64,000 bases of DNA from Nematopogon swammerdamellus (lineage: Eukaryota; Arthropoda; Insecta; Lepidoptera; Adelidae). How positions within the stretch are numbered: the stretch's first letter is position 1; every line of letters starts with the position of its first letter. Positions 36,701 through 48,700 of the stretch are shown piece after piece. The notes beneath the pieces are model-generated. The model searched no databases and was not told the DNA's origin. It was given only the letters and a program-made list of their open reading frames with translations. A program made the translations under genes and the position numbers. The stretch lies in contig OX336343.1 in NCBI GenBank assembly GCA_946902875.1, positions 22,491,596 through 22,555,595 on the forward strand, written 5' to 3'.

Positions 36701-39700
36701 TGAACACATTTTCATGTTACTATCAACTAATTACATATTTCTCGAAAAAAGTGTCCAAATTGTGTTTAAATAAAAATAAAAATTGCATTCATAAGATTGT
36801 TTAAAAATATTTTAAACTATTAATTTTAACAAAGCGTTTAAAGTATTTTCTGATTCTAGTTACTATACTTTTTAATACAAATGTTTAAATCAATCGGAAA
36901 ACAATATATTTTGCTGAAGTATGACTAATGCTTGTGACCAAAACTCCTAAAGTGATGTAGTATTGTAGCATCGACAGACACAAGGCAGATTAAAATTAAG
37001 TTAAAGCTTACAGAACCCTCACACCACAGTTAGACATTAAATATTATTTTAACATAAAGTAAGACATTCATTTTATAAGTTTAAAGTATTATAACTTACA
37101 AAATTCGTTGTTATTAACAACATTCACAATTCACTCGCATAGACAAAATAATTCTGGAAACAGAAATATAAAAGAAAATTATTATTCTCAGCTCTCACTT
37201 TCTATGAAAATAAAAAGTTTTTAATACTAATAAATAAAATTGAAATATTAAATAAATTCTTACATAGATTTAAACTTTAGAATAAACTATGCATGTAAAA
37301 TTATCAATTTCAAATTAATTACAGTCGGCTCCTAAAATGCAAATCCATTTTACTTATAGTACTGATTGTTACTGCGTACTCCGCTTAACATTCCATGCGA
37401 CGGTGTAGAAAAACGTAAGAACTTTCTATTATAAGTGTATCTGCATTTTTGGAGGTGATTGTACTCTATTAATATAAAGAGAAAGCACTCAAGGATTTTT
37501 TCTGCCGTCATAACATTACCAATACCTAACTAACAGAGTATGTTAAATAACTTTTTAATCTTGCAAGAATTTCTTTTTTTTTTGTTACCTACACAAAAAT
37601 ATATTTTAATGTATTCATTATTTTTTTTAGACAGGCAGCCTTGGCTGAAACATATTAATCCAGTTAAAAGTGGTTGTTTTTCAGTGTGTCCAATGAATCT
37701 CGAGATACGGAACGGAGGTACAGGCAAAAGAACATTATCTGAAGGCGCCTCACCCGTTGGTCAGACCGTCGCACTGTCGTAAAGGCCGGTTTACATTATC
37801 TTAGTGTTTAGTAGAGTGCTTTAGGAGAGTACTTTAGTAGAAACGTGTAAACGCTACTTGCTTTAGTACGGTTCCACTTGCCTTTCAATTAGAATCAAAA
37901 TAAAATTGGTTTTTAATTTTGTTTCCAGTGACACCCCGGCGCGTCACTATCCTCGTTACTTATCTGTGTGTAAACTGACAATTTAGTGAGAACTTTAGGA
38001 GAGTGCACAAGTTGCCTCTCTAGTTGAACTAAAGCACTCTCCTAAACACTAAGATAATTTAACCGGCCTTTAGTCTAAGACATTAGTATAAAAGTTGTTC
38101 GACATACTTTTTGTTACATTGTGTACAATGTAATATTTTTTCATAGGCGGATTTACACCATATAATTGCAATCACTGGGACACCAATTGAATCCTTATAT
38201 TAAGTATAGTTGGTACTAATACCAAAATAATAATAAAATTACAAAATAACAAAACAGCAATAATCAAGGCTCGACAAACATTTTTTTCCATTAAACACTA
38301 TTTTTAGCAGTATTTTGTAGCAGTTGAAAAAAAGTAGGTATGATATTTCTTATAAAAAACTATTTTTGACAATCAAATTCCTGAAATTTTGTTTAGCCCC
38401 AGTTGGAATTAAAGACACGTCCATACAAACATTTGTTTCTTTAAACAAGATTGAACTTTGCGACAAGATAATACAGCACACTTTCGAGTCATAACTACAA
38501 ATTGTCACAATGTGTTGGGGTTACACAAACCTATAGTCTGTTTTTTTTTTTTTTTTTTGGAAGGAGGAGGAAAGTGACGTCTGGAGGGTTGCCAGTTTTG
38601 GACAAATTTTTAATAGTTATGTAGTTGCTATCGATAATTGCATTATTTGATTAACTAATGAAATGCTATAAACTGGAATATTTACCTAACTGTGGATTTG
38701 ATTGTTAAAATCTTCAACCAAATCTAGCTAAAAAAAAGTTAAGTTGGCAGCACCACAGGTAGCGCATTAAACGCATAGGTGTGAATGTGTGTGTACACTA
38801 GTAATCTCTAGTGTGGTGTGCATAGTGATACCAGAAATAAAATAATTTAGTTTCACTTTATTCAATGTCATGCCTTCTAAGTCGCATCATAACTAACCCT
38901 ACATTATTCAATCTATAAAAGTCGATAGTAGTTGTATCGACTGTAATCACTAGTTGTGTGAAGCGTGCAACCCTCTAATGTAAGTCAAAAGTCACTTTCC
39001 TCCGTAAAAGAAAAAATACAGACTACAGCCATAAAATAGGAGTCACAAAACCAAAGACCATTGTAAAGAATGTTGGAGTGTAAGCTGTCAAAATGTGACT
39101 ACTGAAGAACACCATGAAGAATATTTAAACAAATCAAGAATATTTAAACAAATCAAGAATATTTAAACAAATCAAGAATATATTTTAAACAAATCAAGAA
39201 ATCAAAAATACTTAAAACAGTTCTCAAATAAAATATGTTTTCTGTTCAGTATCCCATGCAGCAACTTTCTCAATCACGGTCATTGGATGATAACTCTATC
39301 TACCTAGGCACACATAGTTTTTGTTGCTTTGGTTTGGGGTTGGCTCTAGGCTTGCAAACAGTCCCGCTTGGTTGGAGACATTCGTGCAAAACCCCGCGAT
39401 CTCCGGCTACCCCAGCCAGCCTATGTCTTCCATGAAAGCCACAAGTTGACTGGGGAATCTGCAGGGGCAAATGCTTTATAGTGCTCCTAGATAAGCTAGG
39501 CACACTATAAAGCATTTTAAATCTGCCTAGGCACGCTGTAAAACACTTCACAATCTGCCTAAGCCCACATCGCACGATCACTTCTGAAGACATTTTAACA
39601 GCACAGAACACACTTCCAACTTTCCGTACACATCGTGACTCCTTTACAATAACGCCCCTTAAAAGACTCCATTCCAAAAGCGTCTCATCTCTTCGTAGCA

Positions 39701-42700
39701 ACTCGCCGCGACCACCTTTGCGTAATCTGTTGCATCGGTAAGCCTATTCTGAGCGATATCCTTATACTCGTAGTACGCCTTAGGAAGCTGCACGTCCGGT
39801 ATCTCCGGTAGACTTAAGTTGATCACCGGAAGAGTCAGATCGAGGTCCGGAATGGTCAGATTCGTGAGGGAAAACGGGAAGGACATATTGGGCAGGGAAA
39901 ACTCAGGGAAGTGTATAGCGGAAAACTCCGGGAGGCTGAGTTGGAAGTCGGAGAAGTCGGGCATGGCTACGGTATCGAAGTTTTCGTACGTGTAGTACGC
40001 TGAAATAGAACGGGGCGGTTAGGGTTAGACACACGTGGGATGTGTTTTGCATGTTTGGGCTGACTTTTTGGTTACAAATAAAAAAATCTTTGGAAGAAAT
40101 AGCTGATGGAAACATTTTTTTGTTGTTTTCATGAATATTCCATTTCTATCCCGAAAGAGCATAGTGAATCTTTTCGATATTGTGCCTTGGCCATAGATTT
40201 TGGAAGGTACAGATTCACAAGGTAGAACAAAAAAATGGAAGCAACAATTATTGTTTACAATAAAATCAAAAGCTGGCGTTACCAGTATTGAATGAATGAA
40301 TTATTTGAAATTTAAATTTATTAAAAACTTTTCTCTGCTAATTAAACAATAAATCTTAAGGTTTAGTGTTGTGTTTATTAATGTGCATAGACAACTTTTT
40401 GTGCTAGTAGATAGACTAGCAAACATTCATTGTAGTAAATATTTAAGTTAAATTTCATGTATCAATGACGGTTTAGTGTTGGGTTTATTAATGTTGCATA
40501 GACGACTTTTTGTGCTTGTAGATAGTTTAACAAACATTCATTGTAGTAATGTATAAATCTTTGTATAAACAATGTAACTATATAGGAATAAATTAGTACT
40601 TATATATCTGTTGCTCATGAAGCAGCCGCAAGGCCAGTTTGGGCGATAGCTATTGCTTTTACATTGTAATGCAAAATATATAATAAACTTTTTGAACTTT
40701 TGAACTTTGAACTTTAATGGAATTACCATTGTATCATTTAAACATTATTTCATTATATGTTTTAACTTGAAAATCACAATTTTTCAAGATTTTTGTAATG
40801 AATGCGCCATCTAGCAGCACTAACATAAAATAAAAAAAAAATAATTGAAAATAATGGCTCCATCTAGTAGCACTGCGATAGAATTAAAAAAATTTGTAAC
40901 GCCATCTAGTGGTACTACAAAATGTTTTGCTTCCATTTTTTTGTTCTACGTTGTGAATCTGTACCTTCCAAAATCTATGGCCTTGGCCATCAAAAACTTG
41001 CAACTTATATCACCCTCCAGCCAGGAGTTCTCCCACGACGGCCAGGACGAAGAAACCAGAAGGCCGGTATAATTTTTTTTTATATGTCACACTATGACAG
41101 GCCGATAGAGACAGACAACTCACCTTAGTTGGTACCTTTGTAGCTATGGAATCCTTATATCTAAGTATAGGCCAAACAAAACATAAAAAAGAAGCAGAAG
41201 TATTGCGATGACTCTGTGGGTACCAAAAGTAAGCGTAGCTCCGCTCACTTGATCTCCGCTCGCGACAGTCGCCTGGCATTACTGTTACGGAAACCCGTCA
41301 AGCTAAAAAAAATATATAAATGCCTTATTTGTGCTATATTACAGCGGAGAAACCTGTTATGTGAGATTGTTGTTCACACAGAGGGTTCCGTGGCCATTTT
41401 TAGGGTTCCGTAATTTCAAAATTAAAATTAAATTTTATTATTAATTTTAAATTTTAATTACTAAGCCTACGCCGTCTGTCTGTCTGTCCGTCCATCCGTC
41501 TGTCTGTCCGTCCATCCGTCTGTCTGTCCGTCCATCCGTCTGTCTGTCCGATGGGCCCGGATATGTTCGGTGAAGGCATCGCAAGCTTAGTTCCACACCT
41601 TCCCTTACTTGGAAGCACTGGCGGCTGGTCCTAAAGTGCGCTCGTGCGCCGCACTACCATACCATGAGAAGTCTTCACTTCACTCAAAATAAATAATACC
41701 TTACAACATACTACATTAAAAGCATAAAGATCGTACTCCAAATAAATACGAATGTGAATTCGACCTTATTTTATAGATCACAAGGCACGTTTTTGCGAGT
41801 AAACGCGAGCGCCGTGCGGAATATAAATCGCACGCGGGTCTCCCATACTGAATGTATGGGGATCGGCAAGACACCGCTGGCGCGTGAGACAGAAGATACT
41901 TCATAGAAACAGTATGGGCCGAAAGGAGTTCTGCGTACGGCGCACGAGCGCCAAACAAGGACGCTATATCGTGAATACCCGCGCGTGCGACACGTCGCGT
42001 CGCGAGCGATTCGTTTTGCACAAGTCCGTCTTACAAACTTTTTGCCGTCTACCTAGAGTCAGCGCGCTGTCATGTGATGTCACATACCCGTTAACGCGCG
42101 AATATTTAAAATGGGATATGGTTAGGTTTTGTGCTTTCTGTCACGTGATACTGTGAATTAAGTGGTGCCGATATTTGCCTAAACGTTGGTTAAATGCAAG
42201 GCTTTACAATCAGGTGATCCCGGGTTCAATTCCTACTTTTCAAATGCTTTTATTTTTATTTATTTTTTTGAAGTGTTTTTTGCAACTCATTGAGTGTCTT
42301 GAGAATATTCATACTAGGTACTTACATAATAAAACGCAGGCGTTTAAAAAAATCGGAAGTCCCGATCTTAAAATAACATGACGGGAATGTGTTGGGAAAT
42401 TTGGTATTTAAGTAGGTAGGTACTTAGCGCACTACCGGTCACTGAAGTCACCAGCCGCCACTGCTTGGAAGTGTCAAAACTAACTAATATTTTGTGTGGG
42501 AATTTGATTAAACTGGTCTTCATACTGACAATAGTCACCGCGCTACTTCCACTCGCGTTTTTATGTTCTGTGTGTATATGGATCAATATCTCGCCGAGTG
42601 TACTCACATGCGTATCCCAACAGCGGCAGCAGCAGGAGCAGTAGCCAGGGCCACTTGCTGCGCTCGACCGTGGCTCGCGAGGCGCGCGCGCCCGCGTAGG

Positions 42701-45700
42701 CCGCCGAGCCGGCGCGCGCGCGGTAGTACCCGGCGTCGCGCGCGACCGCTTCACCACCGTTGCCGCCAGTTATCTACACATACATATAGTATACAGTTAA
42801 AATTACAGCCTGGTTTACACCGCCGATAACATTAATTAACTTAATGTGTCAGCCTCGATAGCTCAGTGGTGCAGACAGTCGACTTCAACAAATATCTTTA
42901 ATTTATCATTAAATTGAATAAGAACTTTATTAGGCTTACTAATTATACCTTATATTTACTGAATAATCCCCAATCGATATTTAATTTTTTGAAATAAAAT
43001 CTTATTAAAATTACTTTATTAAATGCTTTTGGGCGTCGTCGGCTCAACAATCCATGCTGACGGATTGTAGACGCGTAAAGTCAGCCCACAACCTCTTGGT
43101 GAACTTGGTGCCATGATTTGCTTTGTTCATGACGGCTACACTGAACGGACTAAAAAAATAATAATAACGACGATGGGTAAAGTGAAAGCGTGACTCACAG
43201 TGTTGGTGATGGTTGTGGTGGTAGTGGTGACGACTGTACGGATCATGCTGTATATCCACACGAGCGGCGCCGCCACGGCCCACGCTGCCCTGCTCGCTAC
43301 GCCTGATGGGTAATCAAATCTTATTAGTATAAAAAATTATATTTATTTTTTAACCCTGCAGCGGTCGCTTTACGCGTACGTACAAAATATTTTTTTTTTT
43401 TTTTTTTTTATGGAAACTGACACGATTGGCTACATCACCTACAAAATCCGTGATGTCAGCCCATAACACCGGGTGAATTGGTGCCACGTCAGTGCTTCCC
43501 TTCGGTCGTGCCGGCTACACTGAACTGGACGGAAAACACAAACTATTTACATAGCCGTTTCGACCGACCTTTCATTCAGTGCGGTGGTACCAACCCGGGC
43601 GGGTTAAACCCTACCACCTAGTGATATAAGAAGGGAGTCATATCCCTTAGTCGCCTTTGTCTGCCAAATCTCAGAAATTAAATAATCTAAGGTTGATGTG
43701 CCTCCATTTTTTTTTATGTAATCCGGTATGGGTGATTGAGTCAGAGGGGCCAAAGCACATGCTTTGACTAGCCAATATCACCTCCGAGAAGGTAGATGCC
43801 ATACCGGAGACTTCCCTGGATTGCTGGCTACACAGGACTAGAGAACACAGCCGAGGCTGCTATGCGGCCATCTTCCATCCGGTACGGTGGTAACAACCCA
43901 GTCGGCTACAATTTGAGCCTACCACCTAGTAAGGGGCAACGGAAGGGACCTACAGTTTTACACCGGTTCCGAACGGTGAAGCAGGAGGTGTAGGTATGCA
44001 AGTAAATTTTTTTTCATCTGAAAAAACTCATTGGTACACGCCGACCGGATTCGAACCTCGGACCTCCCGCTTGAGAAGCCGATGCCCAAACCACTCGGCC
44101 ACCCGCCGCTCCATGACTTTTTCATGATTCGGAGGAAGACGTGAAAAGAAGAGTCTACAGTGGATTCAGGCCGACAGCTTCAAAAAGACTCCCCTTTTGG
44201 GTAGGCTATCATGTTTGTTCCTTGAAAAATAGGATTCATTGTTATTTTAATACTTGTAGGGTTCTCAAGAATTATTATTTAAGTTTATTTTCATACTAAC
44301 TAATAAATAAAAAAAAAAGTTAAAATTTATTTACATATCACACACGCTGAATCCCGACAAACGGGGTAAGCAGAGTAATCGGTGTTGTGCTGCAAGAACT
44401 CTGGTAAATTACAGCACAACACCGACCACCACGTTTCGCAAATTATTCGACCAAGATTCAATCGATCAAGCAGCAAGTAAGGCACGAAGACCCACCTGCT
44501 GCATGACTCGGTGGAAGTACCATGCCAAGGTGAGAGGTGGCGAGCCTGTCGCCCTTTAGCACGGCATCTTGTCCTTATCCCTTAGTCGCCTTTTACGACA
44601 TGCACGGGGAGAGATGCAGTGAGGCTATTCTTTTTAAGTACCGGCCCCACACGGTACTTAAAATTTATTTATTTCTGAAAAATGCGGCCGTCTACATTGT
44701 TTGCCTCCGAAAATAGCCACTACGGCCGTAGCGTCGGAGACACAGTAATTCCACAAAATATGATATAGCTTGCGGGCCTTAACTATAGGTACAAATAAAA
44801 AGTAAAATGTTAATACTTGTATTTATGTTCTATAAATAAACACTTTTTCTTTTGCATATACATGTCCGCTAGCGAGCACTTGTGTAACTTTTAATTGTGC
44901 GACATTCCCAGGGTTAAAGTGAATCATTTGGTTTTAGTGACATCTTTATCCAACTGTGACGGCGTTCAACTATCGGAAGTTTACTGATCAAGTCTAGGCA
45001 ATAACATCATTGCATGACCGACATGAAGGTTTTTAAAATCTCCTTGACAAACATTTGTTAAATATAAACAAAAAATAAAAACGAACACTAATAATAATAT
45101 ACATAAAATAAATATAAAATAATAATAATATACATAAAATAAAATATAACATACATAAAATAAAATATATAAATAAGATCTATGATTGATAAAACAGTGC
45201 ACTCATCACGTGAAGTACACACATCAGCTGCAAGCTGCTAGTGCATATTTACAGCCTTTTTATAGTATTGATGAATATTTTGATATAAGATTTTTAGTTT
45301 TGACCAAATAAGTACAAAAAACACGTAGTCAGCAGTCTATTTAGCATATTTTATTCTAGTCTTAGTTTTAATTTAATTTAATTTTTTATAATTATTTTAT
45401 TTTATTTTATTGTAATGATTGTAAATTTTAAATGTAATTGTATAATGATAGTTTTTTTTTTTTATTAATTTCATAATTTCAAAATATATTTTGATTTTGA
45501 TAAATTTAATTAACTTACGAGATGATATGTGATATATATCATCTCGTAAGAGTAAAGTAAGAGTAAGAGTAAATAGTAAGAGTAAATACCCTCAGAGCGG
45601 TCCGAGAGGGAGGGAGGATGAACCGCTCACCGATCGATATCTCTGACAACCTTGGCATGAATATGGACTTGAAATGCTCGAAGTGTGGGAAACAATATAA

Positions 45701-48700
45701 GCGAAAAATCTGGCTAGAAAAGCACGTGAAGGAGAAACATAGCGATAGTGAAGCAGGGCAGAAAGCGCCTGTAAGTTCTCCACCTGACACTATTGACAGA
45801 GTACAACCTCACAAGTCACAAAGTGTTGCGCAACCTTCCTCTCACCATGAAGCATTTTCGCCCAGAGACCGACTAAGCTTACCGAGCATATCCGAGACCA
45901 CTTGGAAGCAACATGATCGATGCCTAGCCGAAAGACTTGACCTCCCAGGCTGCAGGCAGAGTCCGGAAGATCAGCTGTGTGACTTCCAGGGAACAATTTA
46001 CAACTACTTCTCCGAATTGTACCCTGTTCGCTATCACCACAACCCAATGGAAAGAGAAAACACTTTCAAAGCAAAGCTTAGGAGAAGGAAGAGAGAGTTG
46101 ATAAAGCAGCTAAGGAAGGCTAAAGCCTCAGGAGACAGAAATCTATGCCACCAATTAGCCAGAGCGATGAGATCTATCCTAAAACTCATCCAGAAAGTAT
46201 CTGAGCAAATTACGGTTGCTGGCAATGAATTTCGAAAGGCTCAGAATATAGCAGCTTTCGAGAAGAACCCCTTTTACTTCGCCAAAAAAGCTTTTAAGGA
46301 ACAGCAGGGTACAATTAGGCTAAGTACGGACGAGATGTTCAACTACTTTAAATCCACATATACCACCCCGGAGGCAGATATAACTTACAGGGATCCACCA
46401 GCTCCAAAACCCAAAGAACCTGCTCTAGCATTTGATGCTGATTCACCGACGATGGAAGAGCTGGAATACCACATAAAAAGGAAACCAAATAGTTCCGCCC
46501 CGGGACCCGATGGCATACCATACATCATATACAAAAAATGTCCATCAGTGCGGAAACACATGTTGAACATCTACAAAAGAATTTGGACGAACAGAGAAGT
46601 GCCAGACTGTCTTGGTAAAGCCGTGTTTGTTCTTCTACCAAAAAAGAAAGAAGTTACTGATCCCAAGGATATTAGACCTATAGCCCTTACGAACACAATT
46701 TCGAAAATATTCTTCTCCATTATACAGGCCAGACTACTCAAACACATGTGTACCAACGACTACTTACCGAAGAAGTACCAGAAAGGTTTTCTCCCAAGAG
46801 TTGCAGGGTGTCTCGAACACAATTCTTTGCTGACTGAATGTCTTAGAGATGCAAGGAAGAATGAGAGACAATTAACTGCCACGTGGTTAGACTTTGAAAA
46901 CGCCTTCGGTTCGGTGCGCCATGAGTTACTATTAAAGGCGCTAGAGTGGTATAATGTGCCACCTCTGATCTGTAATATAATAGCCTCCTACTACAAAAAA
47001 CTTTCCTTTGTAATACAAGTAAAAGGCGAAACGGAGAAGATACCGGAAATTCGTTACGGCATAGGACTTTTCCAGGGTTGCTGCCTCTCTCCTGTTACAT
47101 TTAACATTGTTATCAACATTCTAATTGATACGCTTGTCGTAAAAGAAAACAAATGGGGATACAGGTTCAAATATGGAGACACATATATGGCGGCCATCCT
47201 GGCATTTGCGGATGATATTACGCTGTTAACCCGCAATCCAAAACAAAATCAGGCGCTTCTTAAGGTGGTAGATGACTATTGTGAATGGACCAAAGGGATG
47301 AAGATAAAACCAGCGAAGTGCTACTGTTTGAGCTTAACCAGGAAAGGTTCAAAGTTTACCTCGAGCAATCCAGGTCTGACAGTAGCCGGAAAACCAATCG
47401 CAACTGTGGCTGATGAAGCTCCTTTTAAATTCTTGGGCAAAAGGATCACCAGCAGAGGAAAGGAGCATCCTACTGATGATATTGTCCAACTTTTCGAAGA
47501 GAGCCTCCGCCAAACTGACAATCTTCCCCTCCTGGGTACACAAAAGGCATGGATTTACGATAACTACCTGACATCAAAACTTTCATGGCCATTTCTCGTC
47601 TACGACTTCACAAAGCAAAACCTGACTAAATTAGACTCGTATGTGACCAGATTCCTGAAATCATGGTTTGGACTGGCTCACCCGGCTGACTCGTCAACGC
47701 TATACAGATCTCACAATAACTTTGGACTGAACATTAAGAAACCGTCGATATTTTATCAAAAGGCGAGAATAGCCAAACGATGTATACTCAAAGACTCCAA
47801 TGATAGCGCTATTCAAGCCTTACCCAACACATCACTATCAGATGAACTGGAATCGAGACTCGACTTCTACAAATCATTCCAAGTTGGTACACGCACCAAT
47901 AGATCTGGATTGGGCATAGAAACAGCAAAGTCTGATAAAGAAATACTGAAAGGTTTTGCTCAGGAGGACATGGAACAAGGCTTCAAACTTCACGCCTTAA
48001 ACCTAGAAATGCAGAATGATTGGCTAACAGTGGGTGACTTCTGCATCCCTCCTGCATTGAAGTGGAAATCCATAATATACAACTGGTCCCCTGAGCTGCT
48101 TAAGTTCTACTTAAATGCATTCCAGCTTACTCTCCCCGACCCGAGTAACCTAGTTAGATGGGGGAAATCTACAAATAGACTATGCCCGTCATGTAAGGAG
48201 TTCGTAGGCACGGCCAAACATTTGTTATGCGGATGCAAAATACTACTTGAGCGAGGCCAGTATTCCTACCGTCATGATAAAGTCCTCCAAATCATCAGAG
48301 AGGCCATCAACCTGTCAATTGCACGGACCAGGAAAGGGCAAACCAGTAGCGGCTTCCAGAAGGTCAACTTTGTGAAACCTGGAGCCAATAAGCTGCCCAA
48401 AGATAGGACTAAACCTTCTTCAATTTTGGGAGCAGCAAAGGATTGGGAATTGTTGATGGACACACATGAGAAGCATTACCAAATGCCTTCGGAAATCTGT
48501 ACCACAGCATTAAGACCGGATATACTCATATTCTCAAAAGCGACAAAGCATGTAGTACTTGTTGAACTTACAGTTCCATGGGAAAGTAACATACCGAAGG
48601 ACCACAACATCAAGCTTAACAAGTACTGCAACTTAGTAGACCGGATTGTGAGAAACGGATTCAAGACTGATCTCTTCGCTGTGGAAGTCGGAGCAAGAGG

